NCBI GenBank assembly: GCA_035501255.1
Contig: DATJWM010000130.1
Location: 1-64,000 of the forward strand
DNA: 64,000 nucleotides
Reading direction: 5' to 3'
Source of the DNA: JAFAZI01 sp035501255
GTDB lineage: Bacteria; Actinomycetota; Actinomycetes; JAFAQI01
Shown here: positions 49,595-58,420 of the stretch, in pieces
Layout of the letters: each line of letters begins with the position of its first letter
Numbering within the stretch: the first letter of the stretch is position 1
Notes under the pieces: generated by a model
What the model saw: the letters and a program-made list of their open reading frames with translations, nothing else
Told to the model about the DNA's origin: nothing
Database searches by the model: none
Made by a program: the position numbers and the translations under genes

Positions 49595-50872
49595 TCAGGC
49601 GGTGGCGCGCTCGGCGAGCTTGCCCAGGTCCGCCCCGACGTGCCGTTCGAACCGGCCCTGGTCGAACGAGCGCACCGCGACGTCGTGTCCGGCGGCTTCG
49701 GCGCGAAGCGCGCCGACCGTGCAGTCCGCCTTGGCGCGGTGCGCGAACGGGTCGAACGAGTACCACTTCATCGCGTTCTCGTAGGTGATCTTTGCGAGTT
49801 CGTCGTCGGGCACCGCGCGGGCGACCGCGTGCAGCTCCTCCGGGGCTTGTGGCCAGGACGAGTCCGAGTGCGGGTAGTCGCACTCCCAGGCGATGTTGTC
49901 GATCCCGATCTGGTCACGGAGCTGTACGCCGACCGGGTCGGCGATGAAGCAGGTCAAGAAGTGCTCGCGGAAGACCTCACTCGGCAGCCGGTCACCGAAG
50001 TCCTGGCCGGTCCAGAGGTGGTGCATCTCGTAGGTGCGGTCGAGCCGGTCGATGAAGTACGGGATCCAGCCCGTGCCGCCCTCGGACAGCGCGAATCGGA
50101 TCGCCGAGAAGTTCTTGATCACGCGGGACCACAGCAGGTCGGCCGCGGCCGCGCAGATGTTCATCGGCTGGAGGGTGATCATGACGTCGATCGGTGCGTC
50201 CGGTGCGGTCACGGCGAGCTGGCCCGACGAGCCGAGATGGATCGACACGACAGTGTCGGTGTCGCAGACGGCGTTCCACAGCGGGTCCCAGTGATCGCTG
50301 TGGAAGCTCGGGTAGCCCAGGGTGGCGGGGTTCTCGGTGAACGTCAGCGAGTGACAGCCTTTGGCCGCGACCCGGCGTACCTCGTCGGCGGCAAGCTGCG
50401 GGTCCCACAACACGGGCAGCGCCATCGGGATGAATCGGCCCGGCGCCGAACCGCACCACTCGTCGATGTGCCAGTCGTTGTAAGCGCGCAGCACCGCGAG
50501 CGCGAGATCCTTCTCGGCGTTCGCAAACAGCCGCCCGGAAAAGCCCGGGAACGACGGGAAGCACATCGATCCGAGTACGCCGCCGGCGTTCATGTCCTTC
50601 ACGCGCTCGCCGATGTCCCAGCAGCCGGGGCGCAGCTCCTCGAACGCGGTGGGTTCGACGCCGTACTCGCTGCGAGGGCGACCGGCGACGGCGTTGAGTC
50701 CGATGTTGGGGATGATGGCGCCGTTGAAGGTCCAGACGTCCGACCCGTCGTCCTGCCGCACGATCTTCGGCGCCCGGTCGCGGTAGCGGTCCGGGATGTG
50801 CGCGTCGAACATCGTCGGTGGTTCGACGACGTGGTCGTCGACGCTGATCATGATCATGTCTTCGACGTTCAT
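49595..50872 (-). CDS. Amidohydrolase family protein, metal-dependent
   Basis: 425 residues from ATG 50872, with GGGGGAG upstream. DMIMISVDDHVVEPPTMFDA supplies the metal-binding DxH-type pair, SIHLGSSGQ the central His, and DNIAWECDYPHSDSSWP the C-terminal Asp. It shares block order with the protein at 40673 (SYYYRQVFSCFF versus SEVFREHFLTCFI), so they are paralogues. The gene lies downstream of a TetR gene, and the palindrome at 50917-50932 between them is probably its operator. Confidence 0.9.
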   Translation of the reverse strand: MNVEDMIMISVDDHVVEPPTMFDAHIPDRYRDRAPKIVRQDDGSDVWTFNGAIIPNIGLNAVAGRPRSEYGVEPTAFEELRPGCWDIGERVKDMNAGGVLGSMCFPSFPGFSGRLFANAEKDLALAVLRAYNDWHIDEWCGSAPGRFIPMALPVLWDPQLAADEVRRVAAKGCHSLTFTENPATLGYPSFHSDHWDPLWNAVCDTDTVVSIHLGSSGQLAVTAPDAPIDVMITLQPMNICAAAADLLWSRVIKNFSAIRFALSEGGTGWIPYFIDRLDRTYEMHHLWTGQDFGDRLPSEVFREHFLTCFIADPVGVQLRDQIGIDNIAWECDYPHSDSSWPQAPEELHAVARAVPDDELAKITYENAMKWYSFDPFAHRAKADCTVGALRAEAAGHDVAVRSFDQGRFERHVGADLGKLAERATA

Positions 50873-50916
50873 CGGGTCTCCCCCGTCCGTACGCCTATGA
50901 ACGGATGATCGATAAA

Positions 50917-50932
50917 GTGAACCACGGTTCAC
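50917..50932. promoter_or_regulatory. TetR-type operator overlapping a stop codon
   Basis: GTGAACC-AC-GGTTCAC, perfect 7-base arms. It contains the stop of the TetR gene (50929-50931) and lies 45 bases before the amidohydrolase start. Same half-site words as the inverted repeat at 10694-10743. Confidence 0.55.
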
Positions 50933-51597
50933 TCGCCGGAGGCAAGCGCCTCCGAACGGCCAAGCGCCCCGTCGAGCAGGGCGTGGAGCAGGTCGGTCGA
51001 CGGGGGCGGCTCGCCCCGCTGGGCGGTATCGAGCTCGGCCAGCTGGAGTGCGCTGATCAACCCGCTGAACACCCGGGCGAGCACCGCCGGCTCGCCCGAC
51101 CGGAAGGCACCCTCGCGTTGCCCGCGGGCGATCAGGTCCGCCTGGAGCTGATGCGCCTCGCGGAAGTTCGTGCCGATCTGCGGGTTCTCGACCGGGGTGG
51201 TGAACGGCGGGGTGAACGATCCGCTGCGCATCACGAGCCGGGCGAACGCCGAGTGCTCCCGGAAGAACCCCACCTGCCAGTCGGCAAGTGCGTGCAGCTG
51301 CTCGTGCGCCGGGGCGTCCCGGCCGAGGAGATCGCGCATGCCGGCCATGAACTGCGAGCCGCGGCGCTGTAGGCAGGCGCTGTAGAGGTCGTCCTTGCTC
51401 GCAAAGAAGGAGTAGACGCTGCCGACGGCGTACTCGGCCCGCTCGGCGATCTCCCGCAGGGACGCCTCATGGAACCCGTGCTCGGCGAAGACCTGTTCGG
51501 CCGCGTCGAGCAGGTGATCGCGGCCCAGCGTTCGCCGGCTCGCCCGCCGCTGCTGGCGCAGGCTGCCGGCGTCGGCCGCGGTCGGATCGCTCGCCAC
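50929..51597 (-). CDS. TetR family regulator
   Basis: 222 residues. The HTH is GRDHLLDAAEQVFAEHGFHEASLREIAERAEYAVGSVYSFFASK. The N-terminal 25 residues are Arg-rich. The C-terminal ligand domain ends SGLISALQLAELDTAQRGEP. It is codirectional with the amidohydrolase and its stop lies inside the probable operator, so it likely represses the downstream catabolic genes until an acyl-CoA or similar ligand binds. Confidence 0.9.
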   Translation of the reverse strand: MASDPTAADAGSLRQQRRASRRTLGRDHLLDAAEQVFAEHGFHEASLREIAERAEYAVGSVYSFFASKDDLYSACLQRRGSQFMAGMRDLLGRDAPAHEQLHALADWQVGFFREHSAFARLVMRSGSFTPPFTTPVENPQIGTNFREAHQLQADLIARGQREGAFRSGEPAVLARVFSGLISALQLAELDTAQRGEPPPSTDLLHALLDGALGRSEALASGE

Positions 51598-51667
51598 GAA
51601 GCCGCAATCTAGTCCCTCGGGCGCGGGTGTGTTGACGCTCGTCCGCCGGGATCGACCCCGGCTGAAC

Positions 51668-52447
51668 TCAGGCCTCGGTCGGCGCTGCGGTCTTGATGAT
51701 GCCGAACACCGAACCCTCGGGATCGGAGAGCACCGCGAACCGACCTGCCGGGATGTCCGTGGGCGGCACCAAGGTGGCGGCCCCGAGCCCGGTCGCCTTC
51801 GCCACGGACGCGTCGGCGTCCTCGACCGCGAAGTAGACCAGCCAGTGGGCGGGCACCTGCGCCGGCACCATGTCGGGCATCGCCATCATGCCGGCGATCG
51901 ACTGGTCGGCGCGCTTCCACTCGGTGTAGGCCATCTCGCCCATCTCGAACGAGTTCGCCGACCAACCGAACACCGCGGAGTAGAAGGAGGTGGCGGCGTC
52001 CACATCGCGGGTGTTGAGCTCGTTCCAGGTGAAGGCGCCAGGTTCGTTGGCGAGTTCGGAGCCGATGAAGGTCTTCGGCTGCCAGATGCCGATCACGGCG
52101 CCGGTGGGATCGAGAAACACCGCCATGCGCCCGAGGTCGGAGACGTCCATCGGCTCGGCGAGAATCGTCGCGCCGGCGTCCTTGGCACGCGCCGCCGTGT
52201 CGTCGGCGTCGTCAACACAGATGTAGGTCGTCCACACGCTCGGTTGCTCAGCCGACATCGCCGGCATGTTTCCCGCGACGTTCTTCCCGTTCTTGCGCAG
52301 CCGGGTGTAGTTGCCCATGTCCGCGCCCTGGTCCTGCGCCTCCCAGCCGAACAACGCCCCATAGAACGCGTTGGAGGCAGCGAGGTCCCGGGTCGCGTGA
52401 TCCACCCAGGACGGGGTCCCGGCTGGGTACGACGTGAATTCGACCAT
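51668..52447 (-). CDS. VOC-superfamily protein, two fused glyoxalase-like units
   Basis: 259 residues from ATG 52447, with GAGAGGA upstream. Two VOC modules are visible: SWVDHATRDLAASNAFYGALFGW at the start and TWNELNTRDVDAATSFYSAVFGW near residue 138, each followed by the beta-alpha-beta2 strands. Tandem fusions of this type include extradiol-like and glyoxalase-related proteins; metal ligands are not all apparent. No function can be assigned. Confidence 0.87.
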   Translation of the reverse strand: MVEFTSYPAGTPSWVDHATRDLAASNAFYGALFGWEAQDQGADMGNYTRLRKNGKNVAGNMPAMSAEQPSVWTTYICVDDADDTAARAKDAGATILAEPMDVSDLGRMAVFLDPTGAVIGIWQPKTFIGSELANEPGAFTWNELNTRDVDAATSFYSAVFGWSANSFEMGEMAYTEWKRADQSIAGMMAMPDMVPAQVPAHWLVYFAVEDADASVAKATGLGAATLVPPTDIPAGRFAVLSDPEGSVFGIIKTAAPTEA

Positions 52448-52517
52448 GACAGATCCTCTCGGTCGCACGAGTGCCAATACGCCGCAGCGTAGTCGTGGCA
52501 ACCGACAGGATTGCCGG

Positions 52518-53249
52518 TCAGTCGATCCAGTCGGTGCGATCCTCACGGATGGGCTGCCGACCGGTCCGCAACGGCGACAGCGGGGCATCGACCAGCAGGA
52601 TCCGATGCCGGCCAACAACGGCCGCCTCGGGCTCGCCGAGCAGGGCGGCCTTGCCCGCGGTCAGCGCCTGCTCGGCGTCCGCCCACGCGTCCCAGGACGG
52701 GATCGCCCACAGCAGGATGACTTCGTCATCGGCGTGCATCGCCGTTCGAAACGCTCCGATCAGCCGCCAGCCGAACCGGTCGGTGGCGCCGCTCGCGGCC
52801 GACACGCACAGGTCGAGGAAGCCCGGCGCTGCGCCGGGGGCGACGTCGATCACTTCGTGCGCGTAGACGGGGGCGCCGGCGTCGGCGGCGCAGAGGTCCG
52901 CGATCGGCGCCGTCGCCGGATGTGGGAGCACGATCCGGTCGTACCCGCCAGCGCGCAGGTCGGCAGCCGCCGCCCACCATTTCGCGAGCGCCGGGTCCTG
53001 CAAGGTCGGCCCGGCGAACTCGGTCTCGAACGACGCGGCCAGTCCGGCCAGGCTCTCGTGTTCCCACAGGTTCACCACCTGCGGCCAGTGGCCGGTCGAA
53101 CCGACCACGCCCCACACGCCGTAACACAGCTGGTTGCGCTGCTCCTGACCGATCGGGGACCAGTTCGCGGTCATGTGGTGCATGTACTTCGCGCGGTTGT
53201 GCTTGGTGATCGTGATGAACTCGTGGATGTAAGCGCGATCGTTGCTCAC
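52518..53249 (-). CDS. NIPSNAP-like tandem dimeric alpha/beta-barrel protein
   Basis: 243 residues from GTG 53249, overlapping the SDR stop (GTGA). The first half (RAYIHEFITITKHNRAKYM ... VVNLWEHESLAGLAASFE) has the NIPSNAP/ABM pattern, and the second (EVILLWAIPSWDAWADAEQA) repeats it. NIPSNAP-like proteins accompany CoA and aromatic pathways but have no settled activity. It is the last gene of a five-gene overlapping operon. Confidence 0.75.
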   Translation of the reverse strand: MSNDRAYIHEFITITKHNRAKYMHHMTANWSPIGQEQRNQLCYGVWGVVGSTGHWPQVVNLWEHESLAGLAASFETEFAGPTLQDPALAKWWAAAADLRAGGYDRIVLPHPATAPIADLCAADAGAPVYAHEVIDVAPGAAPGFLDLCVSAASGATDRFGWRLIGAFRTAMHADDEVILLWAIPSWDAWADAEQALTAGKAALLGEPEAAVVGRHRILLVDAPLSPLRTGRQPIREDRTDWID

Positions 53250-54043
53250 GGAGTGGGTCCTTCGGCGAGGGGTGCCGGCGTACCCTCCGGTTTGGACGCC
53301 GGACGGATGGTGATCGTGTCCAGCGACACGTCGGGCAGGTTGGTGATGGTCGCGAGCGTCCCGGCGATCGTTTCGGCCACATCGGCGCTCATCAGGTAGG
53401 TCTCCGGCATCAGCCCGCGGGCGAGCCAATCGCCCATCGCCCACCCGAGCAGGTCCCCGGGGAACGCTAGTCCGAACTCGGTGTCAATCGTCGACCCCAC
53501 CACGATCTGAGTGAAGCGAACCGACGGAACCTCCGCGCGCCAGATGCCGAGAAGCTGGTCGACCGCCGCCTTCGACGCCGAGTACACGCCAAGACCGGTG
53601 CGGGGCTGGCCGACCGTCTCGGAGGACAGTACGGCGACGATCGACGTTGCGTCGCACAGCGGCCGTAACCGGCGGATCACGGTGTTGACGCCGAATACGT
53701 TGGTCCGAAAGGCGTTCTCCCATTGCTCGCCGGTGGCGTCGCCGAGCAGCGTCATGGGCGCCATCCCGACGCAGATGAGAAGGATGTCGACCCCGCCGAG
53801 GTCCGAGGCCGCCTGGACGAGCGCGTCGCAGCCCGCTTCGGTGCGGACGTCGCAGGCCACGGCGGTCCCGGTGGCGGAGGTGGAGACGAGCTCGTCGAGA
53901 AGCTCCTTGCGGCGGGCCGCCGCGATCACCGTGGCGCCGTCGGTGAGCGCGCGCTCGGTGAACGCCCGGCCGATCCCGGCGGAGGCGCCGACGACGACCA
54001 CCCGTCGCGTGGCGAGCGACCGGGACGCGTCCTCAGGCGCCAT
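53246..54043 (-). CDS. Short-chain dehydrogenase/reductase
   Basis: 265 residues from ATG 54043; it overlaps the acyl-CoA dehydrogenase stop by 11 bases. VVVVGASAGIGRAFTERAL, then AARRKE (Arg, NADPH-like), ICVG in place of NNAG, and SSETVGQPRTGLGVYSASKAAVD with the S-Y-K triad. Part of the crotonase/ACAD operon; probably oxidises or reduces a hydroxyl/keto group of the same intermediate. Confidence 0.87.
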   Translation of the reverse strand: MAPEDASRSLATRRVVVVGASAGIGRAFTERALTDGATVIAAARRKELLDELVSTSATGTAVACDVRTEAGCDALVQAASDLGGVDILLICVGMAPMTLLGDATGEQWENAFRTNVFGVNTVIRRLRPLCDATSIVAVLSSETVGQPRTGLGVYSASKAAVDQLLGIWRAEVPSVRFTQIVVGSTIDTEFGLAFPGDLLGWAMGDWLARGLMPETYLMSADVAETIAGTLATITNLPDVSLDTITIRPASKPEGTPAPLAEGPTP

Positions 54044-55178
54044 AGCGTCCGAACGCCTGGCGCGCGATGACGACCTGCTGCACCTGGCTGGTGCCCTCAT
54101 AGATCCGGAACAGGCGAGCGTCGCGGTAGAACCGTTCGACGGCGACACCGTGCATGTAGCCGGCACCGCCGTGCACCTGCACCGCACGGTCGGCCACCCG
54201 GCCGACCATCTCGGACGCGAAGTACTTCGCCGCCGATGGAGCCATCCGGACGTCGGTGCCGGCGTCGTAGTCGGCCGCGGCCGCGAGCACCATCGCCCGC
54301 CCGGCGTAGACGTCGGTCTGCGAGTCCGCGATCAAGCCCTGCACGAGCTGGAAGTCCGCGATCGGCTTGCCGGACTGTTTGCGGGCGAGCGCGTAGGTGA
54401 TTGTTTCCTCGAGCAGCCGCTCGGCCATCCCCACGCACAGCGCCGCGATGTGCAGGCGGCCGTGGGCGAGGCAGCGCATCGCGGTGCGGTAGCCCGTGCC
54501 CTCGGCGCCGATGAGCGCGGTGTCCGGCACCGGGACCTCGTCGAGGAACACCTCGGCGGTCCACGCGCCGCGCTGGCCCATCTTGTGGTCGCGCGGACCG
54601 ACCGACAGGCCGGGCGCGTCGCGGGGGACGAGGAACGCCGAGGTGTCGCGGGCGGCCGAGGGCTCCTGGTTGTGGCGAGCGAAGATCATGAAGACGTCGG
54701 CGATCGGCGCGTTGGTGATGAAGCGCTTCGCACCGCTGATCACGTAGCCGGTGTCGGTGCGGCGGGCACTGGTCGTCAGGTCCGACGGATCGGAGCCGGC
54801 CTCCGCCTCGGTCAGGCCGAACGAGGCGGTCCACTCGCCGCTGGCGATCTTCGGCAGCCACTCCTTCTTCTGCTCCTCCGTCCCGCCTTCGATGATCGTG
54901 TGGCCGGCAATTCCGTTGTTGGTGCCGAACAACGACCGGAACGCCGGGGTCGTCCAGCCGAGCTCCATCACGAGACGGGCCTCTTGGGACATCGTCAGGC
55001 CGAGGCCGCCGTACTCCTCGGGGATCGCGAACCCGAACAGACCCATGTCGCGGGCCGCTGCTCGAAGCGAGGCCGGGATCTCGTCGCGGTCCTCGATCTC
55101 GTCCTCGAGCGGCACGACCTGCTCGCGCACGAGTCGCCGGACGGCGTCGAGGACGTCATGCACGTCGCTGTCATCCAC
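54033..55178 (-). CDS. Acyl-CoA dehydrogenase
   Basis: 381 residues from GTG 55178, where AAGGA lies 8 bases upstream; an ATG 9 bases earlier is the alternative. FGLTEAEAGSDPSDLTTSARR (FAD block), ARKQSGKPIADFQLVQGLIAD, VQVHGGAGYMHGVAVERFYRD and FRIYEGTSQVQQVVIARQA, with the catalytic Glu in YEGT present. It overlaps the previous ACAD gene by 8 bases. Confidence 0.92.
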   Translation of the reverse strand: MDDSDVHDVLDAVRRLVREQVVPLEDEIEDRDEIPASLRAAARDMGLFGFAIPEEYGGLGLTMSQEARLVMELGWTTPAFRSLFGTNNGIAGHTIIEGGTEEQKKEWLPKIASGEWTASFGLTEAEAGSDPSDLTTSARRTDTGYVISGAKRFITNAPIADVFMIFARHNQEPSAARDTSAFLVPRDAPGLSVGPRDHKMGQRGAWTAEVFLDEVPVPDTALIGAEGTGYRTAMRCLAHGRLHIAALCVGMAERLLEETITYALARKQSGKPIADFQLVQGLIADSQTDVYAGRAMVLAAAADYDAGTDVRMAPSAAKYFASEMVGRVADRAVQVHGGAGYMHGVAVERFYRDARLFRIYEGTSQVQQVVIARQAFGRYGA

Positions 55179-56445
55179 GCGGCACATCCTTCCAGGGAAC
55201 GCCGTCCCACTGGTCGGGCTCCTTGGGCAGGCCGAGCACCCGCTCGGCCAGGATGTTCTTGTTGACCTCGGAGGTGCCGCCCTCAATGGTGTTCGCCCGG
55301 CTGCGGAGCATGCCGCGAATCTCGGCCGGCATCGACTCGGCGTAGCTCCCGTCCGGACCGTCCCACGCCGTGCCGGCCGCGCCGAGCATCTGTGCGGCAA
55401 CGTGCTGGATTCGCTGGTTGAGCTCCGAGCCGTGCACCTTGCCGATCGAGCTCTCGGGGCCGGGGGAGCGGCCGGCCCCCAGACCGGCGCGGATCCGGTC
55501 GTTGGTCCAGCCGCGGATCTGCTCCTCGCACCAGAGGCGGACGAGTGCGTCCCGGATGTGCAGGTCGTCCCAACCGCCCGGAAGGCCGGCGGCGCTTCGG
55601 TCCTTGGCGAGGCCGATCAGCCGGCGGGTGCCGGAGCCGCCGATCCTGTCCACGCCACCCGATCCCGCGCCGGACACCATCTGCCGTTCTCCCGACAGCG
55701 TGGCGCGGGCGACCGCCCAGCCCTCGTTCACGGCCCCGACGCGGTGCTCGTCCGCCACGATCGCCCCGTCGAGGAAGACCTCGTTGAAGTCGACCTCGCC
55801 ACCGATGTGCATCAGCGGTCGCACGTCGACGCCGGGCTGATGCATGTCGATCAGGAAGTAGGTGATGCCTTGTCGCTTGGGGACGTCGGGGTCGGTGCGG
55901 GCGAGCAGGACACCGAAGTCGGCGAGGTGAGCCCAGGTCGTCCAGACCTTCTGGCCGGTGATCACCCAGCGGTCACCATCCCGCTCGGCCCGGGTCGCGA
56001 GCGACGCGAGGTCGCTGCCCGCGCCGGGCTCGCTGAACAGCTGACACCAGACCTCCTCGTTGCCCACGATCGGCGGCAGGAAGCGCAGCCGTTGCTCCTC
56101 GGTTCCGTGGGCGAACAGGGCAGGCGCGACGAGGTTGAGGCCGAGTGGGTTCAGGCGCGGGAGATGGAACGGCGCGAGCACCTGCTCGGCGGCACGCGCG
56201 AGCGCCCGCGGCCAGCCGAGACCGCCGTAGGCCGGTTCCCACTGAGCGACGACGAGCCCGGAGCCGGCGAAGGTCGGGTACCACGCGCGGTATTCCTCGG
56301 GGGTGCGGACGCCGCGCACCGCGCTGGCACCACCGGCGCGGCCCGCGTCCTGCCAGGCGGCCGGGAGGTGGTCGCGCACCCACGCTTCGACCGCCGCGGC
56401 CACCTCCTCGACCGTGGTGCACGCGGCGAGCTCGGGGTCAGCCAC
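55171..56445 (-). CDS. Acyl-CoA dehydrogenase (FadE, longer type)
   Basis: 424 residues. WCQLFSEPGAGSDLASLATRA, VITGQKVWTTWAHLADFG, VARATLSGERQMV and NTIEGGTSEVNKNILAERVLGLP near the C-terminus, with the EGG Glu intact. The pattern (GRSPGPESSIGKVHGSELNQ) is that of FadE-type subunits of steroid/acyl-CoA dehydrogenase heterotetramers, which pair with a second FadE lacking that Glu. A suitable partner is the protein at 58417 in the divergent operon. Overlaps its neighbours on both sides by 8 bases. Confidence 0.92.
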   Translation of the reverse strand: MADPELAACTTVEEVAAAVEAWVRDHLPAAWQDAGRAGGASAVRGVRTPEEYRAWYPTFAGSGLVVAQWEPAYGGLGWPRALARAAEQVLAPFHLPRLNPLGLNLVAPALFAHGTEEQRLRFLPPIVGNEEVWCQLFSEPGAGSDLASLATRAERDGDRWVITGQKVWTTWAHLADFGVLLARTDPDVPKRQGITYFLIDMHQPGVDVRPLMHIGGEVDFNEVFLDGAIVADEHRVGAVNEGWAVARATLSGERQMVSGAGSGGVDRIGGSGTRRLIGLAKDRSAAGLPGGWDDLHIRDALVRLWCEEQIRGWTNDRIRAGLGAGRSPGPESSIGKVHGSELNQRIQHVAAQMLGAAGTAWDGPDGSYAESMPAEIRGMLRSRANTIEGGTSEVNKNILAERVLGLPKEPDQWDGVPWKDVPRG

Positions 56446-57139
56446 GAGCGTTCCTTCGGGCGTCGGCCAGACCGGTCTCGAGCGACGACCACAGCGCGCG
56501 CTTGGTGGCCATCAGGGCGGCGGGGTCGTTCGCGGCGATCTGCTCGGCGAGCTCCTGCGTCGCCCGCGGCAGGTCCTCCCCAGGGTCGATCACGGCGCTC
56601 ACCCAGCCGAGCTCGAGAGCTCGCGCGGCGCTGACCCGCTCGGCCGCACCGACGAGCGCCATCCGAGCGACCCCGCCGAACGCGGCCCGACGCGCGAGCG
56701 CGATCGGCTCGAACGCGCTCGCCTGCCCGACGCTGACATGCGGGTCGACGAAGGTGGCGTTCACCGACGCGATCACGATGTCGGAGTCGACCACGAAGTG
56801 CAGTCCGCCGCCCGCGCAGACGCCGTTGACCGCGGTGACGATCGGCTTGCGCACGCCGTTGTGCCAGCCGGTCAAGGTCAGTTCGGCTCGCTTGGTACGC
56901 CGGGAGGACTCGCGCAGTGCAGCCGGATCGCGGCTCAGCTGCACGAGGTCGAGCCCGGTCTGGAAGGACCTGCCCGCCCCCGTCACGGCGATCACCGCGA
57001 CGGCGTCATCGCGGTCGAGCTCGGCCCACGCGAGTGGCAACTCGGCCATCATCTCGGCGTCCATCGCGTTGCCGGATTCGGGGCGGTTGAAGGTCAGCCA
57101 GCCGACCGGACCCCGGCGCTCGACCGACACTGTATTCAT
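56438..57139 (-). CDS. Enoyl-CoA hydratase/isomerase family protein, atypical
   Basis: 233 residues. Crotonase fold with the oxyanion-hole segments FQTGLDLVQLS and NGVCAGGGLHFVVDSD. The first catalytic Glu position reads DPHVSVG (H134) and the second reads ARMALVG (R159), so the two Glu of classical hydratases are absent. It is closest to its paralogue at 59505. First gene of the minus operon; starts 27 bases from the divergent MaoC-like gene. Confidence 0.88.
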   Translation of the reverse strand: MNTVSVERRGPVGWLTFNRPESGNAMDAEMMAELPLAWAELDRDDAVAVIAVTGAGRSFQTGLDLVQLSRDPAALRESSRRTKRAELTLTGWHNGVRKPIVTAVNGVCAGGGLHFVVDSDIVIASVNATFVDPHVSVGQASAFEPIALARRAAFGGVARMALVGAAERVSAARALELGWVSAVIDPGEDLPRATQELAEQIAANDPAALMATKRALWSSLETGLADARRNARG

Positions 57140-57152
57140 TATCCAAAGACGG

Positions 57153-57158
57153 TACACT
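57153..57158 (+). promoter_or_regulatory. Leaderless -10 element of the MaoC-like operon
   Basis: TACACT, 8-base spacer CTGGCGCT, then ATG 57167; the gap to the divergent crotonase is only 27 bases. Confidence 0.5.
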
Positions 57159-57166
57159 CTGGCGCT

Positions 57167-58420
57167 ATGCCGGACGATGTCGGTCGGATAACCGACGAAG
57201 GTGTCGCGGCACTGCGTGGCCGGATCGGAAAGGGGCAGGTCTATCCCGCTCCGCCGCACTATCACCGGCCCGGGATCGACGCGTTCCGGCACATCGCCTG
57301 GGCCTACGGCGATGACAACCCGCTATGGGCGGACCCGGACTACGCCGCGAAGACTCGCTGGGAGGGATCGCTCGCCCCGCCACCCCTCGTCGGCGGTGAC
57401 AGCCTGATCGGCGAGGACTCCCTCACACCGGCCGAGCTCGAGGCGCAGTCCGAACTCAAGGGTGACCCGCTGCGCGGAGTGCACGCCTTCTACGGCGCGA
57501 GCGAGCGCGAGTGGTGGGCGCCGCTTCGACCCGATCAGCGGATCTTCCGGCGTACCGCGCTGGTCGGCGTTCTCGACAAGCCGAGCGAGTTCGGCGGGCG
57601 CGGGATCCAGGAGTGGACGGCGCAGGCATTCCGCACCGAGTCCGGTGACCTGCTCGGGGCGCAGTACCGGATGATGTATCGCTCGGAGCGGGAGAAGTCG
57701 AGGGAGAACAAGAAGTACGACGCGATCACGATCGAGCCCTGGACCGACGACGCGCTCGCCGAGGTCGACGCGGCCTATGCCGCCGAGAGCCCTCGCGGCC
57801 CGGAACCGCGGTGGTGGGAGGACGTCAGCGTCGGTGAGGTGATCTCGCCGCTGGTGAAGGGTCCGCTGACGGTCACGGACATGGTCTGCTGGCACGTCGG
57901 GATGGGTATGGGCATGTACAACGTCGCCCCGCTTCGGCTTGGTTACCGCAACCGCGTCCGGGTCCCGCGCTTCTACCATCGTGACGACCTTGGGGTGCCC
58001 GACGCGCTCCAGCGGGTGCACTGGGATCCGGCGTACGCGCGCAAGACCGGAAACCCGACGACCTACGACTACGGGCGGATGCGCGAGACGTGGCTGATCC
58101 ACGCCTGCACCGACTGGATGGGGGACGACGCCTGGCTCGCCCGGCTGCGGGTCGAGTTCCGCAAGTTCAACTACGTCGGGGATGTGCAGTGGGTGACGGG
58201 TACGGTCGCGGCGCGCTATCTCGCCGACGGGGACCATCCCGCGGTCGACCTTGAGCTCGCGTGCCGCAACCAGCGCGGTGAGGTGACCTCGCCGGGCACC
58301 GCGACCATCCTGCTTCCCAGCCGCGCACACGGCCCGGTTCGGCTGCCCGACCCGCCGGAGGCGGCCACCACGCTCGATGAGGCCTTCGACGCGACGATTC
58401 GCCGGTTCGCCAGGTCATGA
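57167..58420 (+). CDS. Two-domain FAS1-like/MaoC acyl dehydratase
   Basis: 417 residues from ATG 57167; the frame stays open far upstream, antisense to the divergent operon. The N-terminal part (VYPAPPHYHRPGIDAFRHIAW) is the FAS1-like dehydratase domain, the C-terminal part (TVTDMVCWHVGMGMGMYNVAP ... GDVQWVTGTVAARYLADG) the MaoC domain. The catalytic D-x4-H pair is not clearly seen, so it may bind acyl-CoA without hydrating. Its stop overlaps the next start by four bases (ATGA). Confidence 0.85.
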   Translation: MPDDVGRITDEGVAALRGRIGKGQVYPAPPHYHRPGIDAFRHIAWAYGDDNPLWADPDYAAKTRWEGSLAPPPLVGGDSLIGEDSLTPAELEAQSELKGDPLRGVHAFYGASEREWWAPLRPDQRIFRRTALVGVLDKPSEFGGRGIQEWTAQAFRTESGDLLGAQYRMMYRSEREKSRENKKYDAITIEPWTDDALAEVDAAYAAESPRGPEPRWWEDVSVGEVISPLVKGPLTVTDMVCWHVGMGMGMYNVAPLRLGYRNRVRVPRFYHRDDLGVPDALQRVHWDPAYARKTGNPTTYDYGRMRETWLIHACTDWMGDDAWLARLRVEFRKFNYVGDVQWVTGTVAARYLADGDHPAVDLELACRNQRGEVTSPGTATILLPSRAHGPVRLPDPPEAATTLDEAFDATIRRFARS

